The translations under genes and the position numbers were made by a program. A DNA stretch of 64,000 bases from Pseudodesulfovibrio aespoeensis Aspo-2. GTDB lineage: Bacteria; Desulfobacterota; Desulfovibrionia; Desulfovibrionales; Desulfovibrionaceae. Location of the stretch: contig NC_014844.1 of the NCBI RefSeq assembly GCF_000176915.2, positions 186,001 through 250,000 on the forward strand, in the 5' to 3' direction. The notes beneath the pieces were generated by a model. It saw only the letters and a list, made by a program, of their open reading frames with translations, was not told the DNA's origin and did no database searches. Shown piece by piece: positions 17,779-26,652 of this stretch (positions are counted from its first letter, which is position 1; each line of letters begins with the position of its first letter).

Positions 17779-18012
17779 ATGTCGCCCGTAGAAACCTGTT
17801 TTATTTGTGGTTGTGAATTTACGTTCGGCCCACACGAGTATAACGGGAAGCTCTGTAAAGGGTACGACGTGATGACCTGTAGACAGTGCTATTCTGGGAA
17901 TTGGGATGGTTGGGCTCCTCACCACGAACAAACGCTGCTCGAACACCTGGAAGCAGAAGGCATTGACGAGCCTGAACGCTTAGAAAATGGATTGCTGCCC
18001 CGCGAGTTTTAA
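17779..18012 (+). CDS. Small zinc-ribbon-like protein, 77 residues
   Basis: It has two CxxC pairs, Cys7/Cys10 (CFIC, followed by GC) and Cys34/Cys37 (CRQC), spaced as in a small zinc ribbon, then an acidic, Trp- and His-containing tail. A perfect AGGAGG site sits 8-10 bases before ATG 17779, so it is very likely a real gene. A TTGACA at about 17691 may be its -35 element. GC content is clearly lower than that of neighbours, which fits recent acquisition. Function is unknown; DNA or RNA binding is possible. Confidence 0.7.
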   Translation: MSPVETCFICGCEFTFGPHEYNGKLCKGYDVMTCRQCYSGNWDGWAPHHEQTLLEHLEAEGIDEPERLENGLLPREF

Positions 18013-18090
18013 TTACAAAGACATATCCTCTGCCACAAGAAAGCAGCGCTAGACCGCTCCCGTTCCAATCTCTCGAAAATAGCAGGCCGC

Positions 18091-18212
18091 AGGCCGTTCA
18101 AAAATGTTCGAGAGCAAGGCGCGAAAAAAGGTCAAGGCCGAAGCGTACTTCCTGTACGCGAGGGGTTGACCTTTTTGAAGCAACGCAGCAATCGGACGTT
18201 TTTGGACAGCCT
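18091..18212. repeat. Palindromic intergenic repeat, copy 2
   Basis: Starts AGGCCGTTCAAAAATGTTCG and ends CGTTTTTGGACAGCCT. Relative to copies 1 and 3 it lies in inverted orientation: AAGGCGCGAAAAAAGGTCAA matches the complement of copy 1. The hairpin core is AAGCGTACTTCCTGTACGCGA. It closes the low-GC islet and abuts the stop of the MacB-type permease gene. Confidence 0.8.
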
Positions 18213-18215
18213 GCC

Positions 18216-19451
18216 TCACCCCTCGCCGCGCATGGCCTGGATGGGATCAAGCCCGGCGGCCTGACGGGCCGGCTTGAGGCCGAAGATCAGGCCCACGGCC
18301 TGGGAACCGGCCAGGGCCAGGAAGAACGCCTTCCAGGAGAACTGGATGGTCAGGATGTCCAGGCGTGACAGGAACTGGCCCAGACCCAGGCCCAGAAACA
18401 GGCCGAGCACGCCGCCCAGCAGGGTCAGGGCGCACGCCTCCACCAGAAATTGGAGCATGATGGCCGAGCCGCGCGCGCCCAGCGCCTTTTTCAGCCCGAT
18501 CTCCTCGGCCCGCTCGCTGACGCTGATGGAAAACAGGTTGGCCAGCACAAAACCGCCCACCAACATGGAGATGGTCGCGGTCACGCCCAGAAAAATCGAC
18601 AGCCCTCCCTTGAACATGCTCAGGAATTTCAGGATCTCGTCAGCCGTCAAGATGGTGAAGTCGTCGTCCGCCCCGAACTCCAGGTGGTGCAGCTCGCGCA
18701 AGAGCGAGCGCAGGTTCTCGGCATGGGCCGCCATGTTCTCCGGCTCGTAAAACTTGATGCGCAGGGCGCGGAAATACTTCCTGTCCAGATTGTACCGCTG
18801 CATCAGCGTGTTCAGCGGAATGATCACGCGGTTGTCGATGTCCCCCCCGCCGCCTGTGGTCACCCCGCGATAGGCCAGCCTGCCCACCACCTGAAACGGG
18901 ATGTTGCTGATGAACACCACCCGGCCCACGGGCGACTCGTCGCCGAACAACTCCACGGCAGGCTTGTCGCCCAGCAGCACCACCTTGGCCCCGGCAGCCT
19001 CGTCCGCCGCCGTGATGTCGCGCCCCTCGACCAGAGGCCAGTCCCAGGCCACGGCGTAATTCTCGGTGGAGCCTACCACCAGCACGTCCTGCATGTTGCG
19101 GTTGCCCGCCTTGACCGTCTGGCCGGCCTGCACCCGCATGGGCAACACCTCCCGGACGCCGGGCAGCGACTCCCGCACCTGCCGGGCGTCGTCGCGGCTC
19201 AAGGTCATGGTGCGCATGCCCACCGCACGCATCATGATGTTGCCCCCAAACACCAGCGCCGCGTCCGGGCCGAACATCTCCACCATCTCCACGGCCTTGC
19301 GGTTGGCCCCGTCCACCGCCGTCACGATCAAGGTCAAACTCGCAATGCCGAACGCCACGCCCAATATCACGAAAATCGAACGCAACTTGAAAGACCAGAC
19401 AGCCCCCAAGCCCATGCTCGCCACCCGTATGTACAACCTCGGTCCTGTCAT
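18216..19451 (-). CDS. FtsX/MacB-type ABC transporter permease
   Basis: The membrane subunit of a MacAB-like exporter. The 411-residue protein has an N-terminal transmembrane helix (IFVILGVAFGIASLTLIVTA), a large periplasmic MacB-type domain and three C-terminal helices with the FtsX signature (ATISMLVGGFVLANLF; GLKKALGAR). It ends LDPIQAMRGEG, typical of this family. Start ATG 19451 was chosen because the in-frame extension to 19616 is made of a long hairpin repeat that is unlikely to be coding. It is the last gene of a five-gene minus-strand run, separated from the ATPase gene by 249 bases. Confidence 0.88.
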   Translation of the reverse strand: MTGPRLYIRVASMGLGAVWSFKLRSIFVILGVAFGIASLTLIVTAVDGANRKAVEMVEMFGPDAALVFGGNIMMRAVGMRTMTLSRDDARQVRESLPGVREVLPMRVQAGQTVKAGNRNMQDVLVVGSTENYAVAWDWPLVEGRDITAADEAAGAKVVLLGDKPAVELFGDESPVGRVVFISNIPFQVVGRLAYRGVTTGGGGDIDNRVIIPLNTLMQRYNLDRKYFRALRIKFYEPENMAAHAENLRSLLRELHHLEFGADDDFTILTADEILKFLSMFKGGLSIFLGVTATISMLVGGFVLANLFSISVSERAEEIGLKKALGARGSAIMLQFLVEACALTLLGGVLGLFLGLGLGQFLSRLDILTIQFSWKAFFLALAGSQAVGLIFGLKPARQAAGLDPIQAMRGEG

Positions 19452-19474
19452 GCTGTGTGTGGTGCCTCCGGCGG

Positions 19475-19539
19475 CCAGGGGGGGAAGGGGAGAGGGGAAA
19501 CCTTTGAGAAAAGGTTTCCCCTCTCCCCTTCCCCCCTGG
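19475..19539 (-). repeat. Very long near-perfect hairpin in the leader of the permease gene
   Basis: A left arm at 19475-19505 and right arm at 19510-19539 pair over about 30 bases around a GAGA loop, with one extra G. The stem begins CCAGGG and ends AAACCTTT/AAAGGTTT. It lies 24 bases upstream of the permease start on the minus strand and so would form in the mRNA. It may be a copy of a dispersed repeat. Confidence 0.85.
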
Positions 19540-19700
19540 ACCCCCCATCCTCTCTCCCTTTCTAAACTTTTTATCCTGCGCATGCGCGCGGGCAGGGACA
19601 GGCGATCAGGTGTCAATTGTTCAAAAAATCATAAAATCTAAAAACAATCTTCCGTGACCCTCCTTCATCCCCACCTCGTCACTCCCTCCGCGCCCTCCCC

Positions 19701-20420
<720 letters not shown>

Positions 20421-20421
20421 G

Positions 20422-21507
20422 CTATTCCTTCTTCTTGGTGGCCGAGGCGGGCAGCACCAGCTGGGTGGCGACCACGTCGCCTTCCTTGAGTCCGGAGAGC
20501 ACCTCGCTGGTTTCAAGGCCCGCCAGGCCGAGTTCGGGTTCGACTTCACGCGGCGGGCGCTTGGGGTCTTCCACCACGAAACAGACCTTGCGCCCGGCCA
20601 CCCATTTGATGGCGGTATTGGGCACGGCCAGCACGTCGCGGCGGGTCTCGACGATGATCTTGCACTGGGTGGTCATCTCGGGCCGCAGCGCTCCGGCCTG
20701 CTCGGGCGTGACCCGTACCAGGGTGCGGTAGTAGACGATGTTGTCGCGGATTTCCGGCTCGGGGTAGATGGTGTCCACCTCGCCCTCGAAGACGCGGTCG
20801 CGGTAGGCGTCCACGGTATAGCGCACGGGCAGGCCGTGGGTGACGCGGCCCACGTCGGTCTCGTCGATGTATATCCACATCTCCAGGCGCGCGGGGTCGA
20901 GCACGGTGATGAGGTTGGAGACGGACAGGCCGGAGACGATGGTTTCGCCCTCCTGGGCGGCCACCTGGCTGACCACACCGTCGATGGGGCTGTAGATGCG
21001 GGTGTAGGAGAGCTGGACCTTGAGGGTGTCGAGCCTGGCCCGGGCCGAGGCAGCGGCGTGTCGCGCCATCTCGGTGTCCTGGATGGCGGAGTCGAGCGAG
21101 TCCTGGGGTTCGATCTGCTGGCGGACCAGGGAGCGCTTGCGGGGCAGGTTTTGCTCCATGTAGTTGAGCTTGGCCACCTGCTGGCGCAGGTTGGCCTCGG
21201 CCTCGGTCATCTGCGAGCGCAGCTCGCGGCTGTCGATGGTGGCGATGAGGTCGCCCTTTTTGACGATGTCGCCCACTTTGACCGGTACGGATTCGAGCAC
21301 GCCCGTGGCCTGCGCGCCGATCTTGACCTGTGCGCCCACCTGGGCCTTGACGATGCCCGTGGCCTCAAGAATCTTGGAGACATCGCCGCGCCCGATGGTG
21401 GCGGTCTTGATGATCTTGATCTCTTCCTTGGTTGCGCCCCCGGTGAAATACCAGATGCCGCCGCCGGTGATCAGCGCGGCCACGAGGACGAATATGAGCT
21501 TCTTCAT
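20422..21507 (-). CDS. macA: MacA-like periplasmic adaptor of an ABC exporter
   Basis: A membrane-anchored adaptor of 361 residues, one N-terminal helix at about residues 3-20, then the membrane-fusion fold: lipoyl halves (VKIGAQATGVLESVPVKVGD and YSPIDGVVSQVAAQEGE), a helical hairpin of about 75 residues and a beta barrel. Gene order adaptor-ATPase-permease is that of MacA-MacB systems, which export peptides, heme precursors or antibiotics. It starts six bases after the YkgJ-like gene. No outer-membrane channel gene is nearby. Confidence 0.88.
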   Translation of the reverse strand: MKKLIFVLVAALITGGGIWYFTGGATKEEIKIIKTATIGRGDVSKILEATGIVKAQVGAQVKIGAQATGVLESVPVKVGDIVKKGDLIATIDSRELRSQMTEAEANLRQQVAKLNYMEQNLPRKRSLVRQQIEPQDSLDSAIQDTEMARHAAASARARLDTLKVQLSYTRIYSPIDGVVSQVAAQEGETIVSGLSVSNLITVLDPARLEMWIYIDETDVGRVTHGLPVRYTVDAYRDRVFEGEVDTIYPEPEIRDNIVYYRTLVRVTPEQAGALRPEMTTQCKIIVETRRDVLAVPNTAIKWVAGRKVCFVVEDPKRPPREVEPELGLAGLETSEVLSGLKEGDVVATQLVLPASATKKKE

Positions 21508-21513
21508 GGAGCC

Positions 21514-21990
21514 TTACCTGTTTCCGGGCTTGTTCAGTTCCTGGCGCAGAACCTCGTTGAATTCCGGGATGGCGCGCCGCCTTCGCCGCATGATTATGTC
21601 ACGAAAAGTGGTCGCCTTGAAGGAGAAACCGCAGGCCGACCGCAAATCCCGGCCCTGGTAGTAGAGGGATTTCGATGGATAGGTTCTACACAAAGGCAGG
21701 CGGTCTTCATAGCATGTGCAAAAATGGTCCTCGCCCTGCAAGGTGCAGCGGAACACGAGGTAGCCTTCCTCGTCGCGCCCGGTGATCTCGAAGCAGCCGT
21801 GGTCCGGCTCGCGCTCGCACAGCTTGCGGAAGGCGCGCTCGCTCTTGAGCCAGCGGCCCCGGTCGCGCAGCAGGATGCCCTGGCAGCAGAATCCGCAGAT
21901 GTTGCACTGGCCCACCACCCGGACCTCGCTGCGCAGGATGAGGGCGCGCAGGCGGCGCAGGAGCCCGACAAGGACGCGCAGGCCGTCCAT
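21514..21990 (-). CDS. YkgJ-like cysteine-cluster protein
   Basis: A 158-residue protein with the cysteine cluster QCNICGFCCQG near residue 28 and further cysteines at RCTLQG, FCTCYEDRLPLCR and SACGF. This fits the YkgJ (CxxCxxCC) family, thought to bind zinc or iron-sulfur, with no settled function. The Arg-rich stretch MRRRRRA lies near residue 135. It sits two bases downstream of the phosphomannomutase gene and six before macA, so it belongs to the same operon. Confidence 0.8.
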   Translation of the reverse strand: MDGLRVLVGLLRRLRALILRSEVRVVGQCNICGFCCQGILLRDRGRWLKSERAFRKLCEREPDHGCFEITGRDEEGYLVFRCTLQGEDHFCTCYEDRLPLCRTYPSKSLYYQGRDLRSACGFSFKATTFRDIIMRRRRRAIPEFNEVLRQELNKPGNR

Positions 21991-21992
21991 GG

Positions 21993-23360
21993 TCAGCCTC
22001 CAAGCTCCTTGATCCAGCCCCGGATGGGGGTCTCCATAATCTGTCTGATCTCGTCCAGCCGGGCCTGGGACTCGGCCTCGAAGCGCAGCACCAGCGCACC
22101 CTGGGTGTTGGAGGCGCGGACCAGTCCCCAGCCGTCGCCGAATTCCACCCGCGCGCCGTCCATGTCGATGACGCTGTAGCGCGCCTTGAAGTAGGCCTGG
22201 GCGCGGGCCACCACCTCGAACTTGATGGTTTCCGCGCAGTCCATGCGGATTTCCGGGGTGTTGTAGACCGTGGGCCAGTCGGCCAGGAAGGCGGACAGGG
22301 GGCGGTCGGCCCGGCTCACGATGCCCGCCAGCTTGAGCGCGCCAAAGGTGGCGTCGTCAAAGCCGTGGTAGCCGTGGAAGAAGAACATGTGGCCGGACAT
22401 CTCGCCGCCGATGGCCGCGCCGGTCTCGATCATCCGGTCCTTGACGATGGAGTGGCCGGTCACGCACATCTCGGCCTTGCCGCCGTGGGCCTCCACGTCG
22501 CGGAAGAGCAGGGGGCTGCATTTGACATCGGCCACCACGCCCGCGCCGGGCAAGTCGCGCAGCAGATCGCGGGCATAGATGGCCAGGAGCTGGTCGCCGT
22601 ACATCAGGCGGCCTGTCTCGTCCACGGCCCCGATGCGGTCGCCGTCGCCGTCAAGCCCCACGCCAAAATCCGCGCCCATGGCCACCACCGTGGCCTTGAG
22701 GTCTTCCATGTTGGCCTCCACCACCGGGTCCGGGTGGTGGTTGGGAAAGGAGCCGTCCGGCTCGCAGTAGAGGCGGATCACCTCGGCCCCGGCAGCCTCG
22801 AGGATGTCGGCGGTCAGGTCGCCCGCCGCGCCGTTGCCGCCGTCCACCACCACCTTGAGAGGCCGGGCCAGAGTGACGCGGGAGAGCAGATCCTGGCGAT
22901 AGGTGGGAAGAATGTCGTGGCAGGAGGTCAGGCCCGCGCCCACGGGGTATTCCCCGGCCACCATCAGGTCGTGGATGTCCAGGACGTCCTGGCCGTGGAT
23001 GGTGGAGCGCCCGCTCCAGACCTTGAACCCGTTGTATTCGCTGGGATTATGGCTGGCAGTGATCATGACGCCCGCGTCAAAGCCCAGGTGGCGGGCCGCA
23101 AAATAAAAGACCGGGGTGGAGACCTGGTCGAGATAGACCACGTCGAGCCCGGTGGCGGTCAGCCCCTGGGCCATGGCCTGCTGGTAGGCGGGCGAGCTGG
23201 CCCGACAGTCGTGGCCGAGCAGGGCGCGGGTGGCGCCGCGCCGGGCAAAGAAGGCACCGCACGCCCTGCCAAACTCGCGCACCCACTGGGCGTCGAAATC
23301 CTGGTCCACGATGCCCCGGATGTCGTAGGCACGGAATATTTGTCTGTTGATCGTTTTCAT
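21993..23360 (-). CDS. Phosphomannomutase/phosphoglucomutase (AlgC/ManB type)
   Basis: Interconverts hexose 6-phosphates and 1-phosphates for sugar nucleotide and polysaccharide synthesis. The 455-residue protein has the phosphoserine loop TASHNPSEYNGFK, the metal-binding loop DGDGDRIGAVD, the sugar-binding GEMSGHMFF and the phosphate-binding RASNTQGALVLRFE; all four signature loops are present. The length is typical of the bifunctional PMM/PGM subgroup. It heads a minus-strand run with the YkgJ-like and MacAB-like genes and is divergent from hflK, with a 152-base gap. Confidence 0.92.
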   Translation of the reverse strand: MKTINRQIFRAYDIRGIVDQDFDAQWVREFGRACGAFFARRGATRALLGHDCRASSPAYQQAMAQGLTATGLDVVYLDQVSTPVFYFAARHLGFDAGVMITASHNPSEYNGFKVWSGRSTIHGQDVLDIHDLMVAGEYPVGAGLTSCHDILPTYRQDLLSRVTLARPLKVVVDGGNGAAGDLTADILEAAGAEVIRLYCEPDGSFPNHHPDPVVEANMEDLKATVVAMGADFGVGLDGDGDRIGAVDETGRLMYGDQLLAIYARDLLRDLPGAGVVADVKCSPLLFRDVEAHGGKAEMCVTGHSIVKDRMIETGAAIGGEMSGHMFFFHGYHGFDDATFGALKLAGIVSRADRPLSAFLADWPTVYNTPEIRMDCAETIKFEVVARAQAYFKARYSVIDMDGARVEFGDGWGLVRASNTQGALVLRFEAESQARLDEIRQIMETPIRGWIKELGG

Positions 23361-23512
23361 GGTCGTATCCTTGTAATATGCACGTTCACTGCTGGATCAT
23401 GAGCAAGTTCAGGGCCGGGTCGCGCGCAGGCTCGGGGGCTAGCCCGGGGTGCGGCCACAATCGTCCGGCTTTCCTTGACCTCGCATCCGATTGCGCCTAT
23501 TCCTGATCCATT

Positions 23513-24586
23513 ATGAACTGGGATTGGGAAAAACTCCAAAAACAACAACAGGGGCGCCCTGGCGGCAAGCCGCCGAGCTTCAATGATTTCCAGGAACAAT
23601 TTGATAAATTCAAAAATTTCAAATTTCCCGGATGGAAACTCATTGTCCCGATCATCGTCCTCCTCTGGATCGCATCCGGATTCTACATAGTGGAACCGGA
23701 CGAGGTGGGTGTGGTCAAGCAATTCGGGCAATTCAACCGTATCACCACTGCCGGGCCGAACTACCACATTCCGTATCCGGTGGAAAGTGCCGTCACCCCC
23801 AAGGTCACGCAGATCCAGCGCATCGAGTTCGGCTTCAGGTCGGGCGTGCGGGGCCGGGCCGAGAACTTCCAGCAGGGAGTCTCGCGCGAGGTGCCCGAAG
23901 AGGCGCTGATGCTCACCGGCGACGAGAACATCGTCTCGGTGCAGTTTACGGTCCAGTACCTGATCAAGGATGCGCAGGATTACCTTTTCAACGTGGCCGC
24001 GCCCGAGGCGACCATTGTCCACGCCGCCGAGGCGTCCATGCGCGAGATCATTGGCCGGGCCAAGATCGATGACGCCCTGACCACGGGCAAGCAGGACATC
24101 CAGACGGAAACGCGCGACCTGATGCAGACCATCCTCGATTCCTACGGCACCGGTATCAGCATTGTGGCCGTGCAGATGCAGAACGTGCACCCGCCCGAGC
24201 AGGTGGTGGAGGCGTTCAAGGACGTGGCCAGCGCCCGCGAGGACAAGAGCCGCTTCATCAACGAGGCCGAGGCCTACGAGCGCGATATCCTGCCCAAGGC
24301 GCGCGGCGAGGCGTCGCGCATTGTCAACGCGGCCCAGGCTTACATGGAAACCAAGATCCGCCGCTCCCAGGGTGACGCATCCCGGTTCCTGGCCGTGCTC
24401 GCCGAGTATGACAAGGCCAAGGACATCACGCGCCGCCGTCTCTACCTGGAGACCATCGAGTCCATCCTTGAGAACCCGGAAGTCGAAAAGCTGATCATGT
24501 CCGACGACGCGCTCAAGAAATCCGTTCCCTACCTGCCTCTGGACAAGCTGCCCAAGCCGGCGGCCCCAAGCCAGGAAAAGCAGTAA
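23513..24586 (+). CDS. hflK: HflK, membrane protease regulator subunit
   Basis: HflK and HflC form a large membrane cage around FtsH and modulate its proteolysis. The 357-residue protein has a short Gln/Pro/Gly-rich cytoplasmic N-terminus, one transmembrane segment (about 44-63, WKLIVPIIVLLWIASGFYIV) and an SPFH/band-7 domain starting VEPDEVGVVKQFG. A coiled-coil stretch follows, with AEAYERDILPKARGEA. ATG 23513 has no clear ribosome site. hflC follows 11 bases later, so the pair is an operon. Confidence 0.93.
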   Translation: MNWDWEKLQKQQQGRPGGKPPSFNDFQEQFDKFKNFKFPGWKLIVPIIVLLWIASGFYIVEPDEVGVVKQFGQFNRITTAGPNYHIPYPVESAVTPKVTQIQRIEFGFRSGVRGRAENFQQGVSREVPEEALMLTGDENIVSVQFTVQYLIKDAQDYLFNVAAPEATIVHAAEASMREIIGRAKIDDALTTGKQDIQTETRDLMQTILDSYGTGISIVAVQMQNVHPPEQVVEAFKDVASAREDKSRFINEAEAYERDILPKARGEASRIVNAAQAYMETKIRRSQGDASRFLAVLAEYDKAKDITRRRLYLETIESILENPEVEKLIMSDDALKKSVPYLPLDKLPKPAAPSQEKQ

Positions 24587-24597
24587 GGAAGGCGATA

Positions 24598-25449
24598 ATG
24601 AAAACCTCCACCATAGCACTCATCGTCCTTGTCATCGTCGCTGCCGTGGGCTTGACCCAGGCCGCCTTCACCGTGGACCAGACCGAGCGGGCCATTGTGC
24701 TCCAGCTTGGCCGCCCGGTGGGCGACACGGCCCTGGAGCCCGGCCTGCACTTCAAGATTCCCCTGGTCCAGAACGTGGTCTTCTTTGATTCCCGCATTCT
24801 GGATTTTGACGCCAAGCCCGAGGAGATCACCACCACGGACAAGAAATACATGAACGTGGACTCCTACACCAAGTGGCGCATATTTGATCCGCTCACCTTC
24901 TATACCAAGGTGCGCACCGTGCAGGGCGCCCAGGCCCGGCTGGACGACATCGTCCGCTCGCAGCTGCGGGTGGCCGTGGGCCGCTACACCCTGATCGAGG
25001 TGGTCTCCCACAAGCGCCAGGAAATCATGACCGCCGTGACCAAGCGGGCCAGCGAACTGCTCCACCCCTATGGCATCGAAGTGCTCGACGTGCGCATCAA
25101 GCGCACCGACCTGCCGCCTGAGAACGCCCGCGCCATCTTTGGCCGCATGAAGGCCGAGCGCGAACGCCAGGCCAAGCAGTACCGCTCCGAGGGTCGCGAG
25201 GTCTCGGCCAAGATCATCGCTGAGGCGGACAAGGAGCGCAGCATCATCCTGGCCGACGCCGAGAAGGAATCAGAGATCATCCGGGGCGACGGCGATGCCC
25301 AGGCCACCAAGATATATGCCGACGCCCTTGGCCGTGCTCCGGAATTCTATGAGTTCACCAGGAGCCTCGACGCCTACCGCAAGAGCTTTGGCAGCAATTC
25401 GCGTTTCATCATGACGCCCAACAGCCAGTTTCTGCAACATATGCAGTAA
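24598..25449 (+). CDS. hflC: HflC, membrane protease regulator subunit
   Basis: Partner of HflK. The 283-residue protein has an N-terminal membrane helix (about 4-22), a band-7 domain (VDQTERAIVLQLGRPVG), the conserved LDVRIKRTDLPPEN segment and a coiled-coil AEADKERSIILADAEKESE. The start follows AAGGAAGGCGATA. A strong terminator follows the stop codon. Confidence 0.93.
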   Translation: MKTSTIALIVLVIVAAVGLTQAAFTVDQTERAIVLQLGRPVGDTALEPGLHFKIPLVQNVVFFDSRILDFDAKPEEITTTDKKYMNVDSYTKWRIFDPLTFYTKVRTVQGAQARLDDIVRSQLRVAVGRYTLIEVVSHKRQEIMTAVTKRASELLHPYGIEVLDVRIKRTDLPPENARAIFGRMKAERERQAKQYRSEGREVSAKIIAEADKERSIILADAEKESEIIRGDGDAQATKIYADALGRAPEFYEFTRSLDAYRKSFGSNSRFIMTPNSQFLQHMQ

Positions 25450-25473
25450 CCCGCTGCAATCAGGACACTGTTC

Positions 25474-25512
25474 AGGACACGGCCCGCCCATGCGGGCCGT
25501 GTCCTTCCCCTT
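25474..25512 (+). terminator. Intrinsic terminator after hflC
   Basis: AGGACACGGCCCGC (25474-25487) pairs perfectly with GCGGGCCGTGTCCT (25492-25505) around CCAT, then TCCCCTTT. Ends the hflKC operon. Confidence 0.8.
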
Positions 25513-25615
25513 TGTGGACCTGGGCTGGTCAGATACGGCTTGACAGAACCGGGAGTTTTTCCCAAGTTGTGCGGGACTATTTCCCCCAAGGCGAAAAATA
25601 TAGATGGTGCCGATA

Positions 25616-25643
25616 TTGCCTTTCCCCAGGCAAGTCCTATTAT
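25616..25643 (+). promoter_or_regulatory. Promoter with overlapping inverted repeat upstream of the repressor-like gene
   Basis: -35 TTGCCT (25616-25621) and -10 TATTAT (25638-25643) are 16 bases apart. The -35 element is half of a perfect inverted repeat TTGCCT-N6-AGGCAA (25616-25633), which could be an operator for the repressor-like protein starting at 25768. Confidence 0.5.
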
Positions 25644-25767
25644 ATCATAGATGAACCTGTAAATCCTCTCCGCGTTTGCGAGGCCGTGATCAAAATCATG
25701 GTTGACGAAGTGGGGATGTGACATCTACTGGCTATAAGCACATAGCCGCAGGCCAAAAGGAGCCACA

Positions 25768-26490
25768 ATGCCGAAAAAGAAACGTCACTGCGACGAAGCA
25801 CAGTTGAAATGGTTTGAGGAAGCTCTGGAGCGGATCAAGAAGGCGACCGGCGCGCGCACCCAGGTGCAGCTGGCCGAGGTGCTGGATGTGCGCCAAAGTT
25901 CCATCAGCGACGCCAAACGGCGCTGCTCCATCCCCGCCGAGTGGTTTCTGAAGCTCTACCGCAGCCACGGGCTTGACCCTGACTGGCTGTCCGAGGGCGT
26001 GGAGCCGGTCTACATCAACGCGGCCAAGGCCAAGATTCCCGCCGACACCCTGCTGCGCGAAACCCCGGCCCCCTATGGCCGCATGAACTCGCGCGGTCGT
26101 GTTGTCCCGGTCTCGACCATGGCCGGGGCCGACAAGGAGAAGGCCAGCTGGGAGCCCAATCCCATCGAGGAGCTGTCGGTTCCCGAGTCCTTCTGCCGCC
26201 CGAAACTCCAGGTGGTCAAGGTCGATTCCGCGGCCATGGAGCCGGTCATCGGCCGCGCCGCGTTCGTGGGCATTGACCGCGACCAGCGCGAGCATCCGGA
26301 CGGCGACCTCTGCGCCGTGCACTTCCCCCATCAGGGGCTGACCATCCGCCGCGTCTTCATGCAGGGCGACACCTTCCTGCTCAAGGCGGACAACGAGAAA
26401 TACACGGACCTGACCATCCCCGCCTCGGAAATGGGCGAGCGCACCGTGGGTCGGGTCATCTGGGTTTTGCAGAGTCTCGCCCCCATGTAG
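25768..26490 (+). CDS. CI/S24-like transcriptional repressor lacking the catalytic dyad
   Basis: The 240-residue protein has an N-terminal helix-turn-helix of the phage CI type (TQVQLAEVLDVRQSSISDAK, 31-50) and a C-terminal S24/LexA-like domain. Where active members have Ser before MEP, this one has Ala156 (SAAMEP), and the catalytic Lys is replaced by Arg194 (TIRRVF). It should therefore not self-cleave. An Ala-Gly pair (119-120) remains at the usual cleavage region. ATG 25768 follows AAAAGGAGCCACA. It stands alone between the hflKC terminator and panB, with its own promoter. Targets unknown; autoregulation is likely. Confidence 0.82.
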   Translation: MPKKKRHCDEAQLKWFEEALERIKKATGARTQVQLAEVLDVRQSSISDAKRRCSIPAEWFLKLYRSHGLDPDWLSEGVEPVYINAAKAKIPADTLLRETPAPYGRMNSRGRVVPVSTMAGADKEKASWEPNPIEELSVPESFCRPKLQVVKVDSAAMEPVIGRAAFVGIDRDQREHPDGDLCAVHFPHQGLTIRRVFMQGDTFLLKADNEKYTDLTIPASEMGERTVGRVIWVLQSLAPM

Positions 26491-26616
26491 GGGTGGGGCT
26501 CACCGTCATTCCAGGCCGGGCCGGGCGGAGATATTTCCGCCCGGCCCGGTCGCATTGAGGCCGGTCCTGCCGCCTGCGCCCGGCAGGGTGCTGGCGGCAT
26601 TATTCTCCCCCGCCCC

Positions 26617-26645
26617 TTGACGCCGCCATGCGGGCTTCATACTGT
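26617..26645 (+). promoter_or_regulatory. Promoter for panB, placing transcription start at or next to the ATG
   Basis: -35 TTGACG (26617-26622), 17-base spacer, -10 TACTGT (26640-26645). Transcription would start about 26652-26653, where the panB ATG lies, so the mRNA may be leaderless. Confidence 0.5.
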
Positions 26646-26652
26646 CCCAGGC

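Noticed and set aside
19452-19616. 55-residue N-terminal extension of the MacB-type permease
   Set aside because: It would translate the 30-pair hairpin; homologous permeases start near the first membrane helix.
25512-25721. 69-codon frame upstream of the repressor-like gene
   Set aside because: It runs through the promoter and palindrome, has no ribosome site and no family resemblance.
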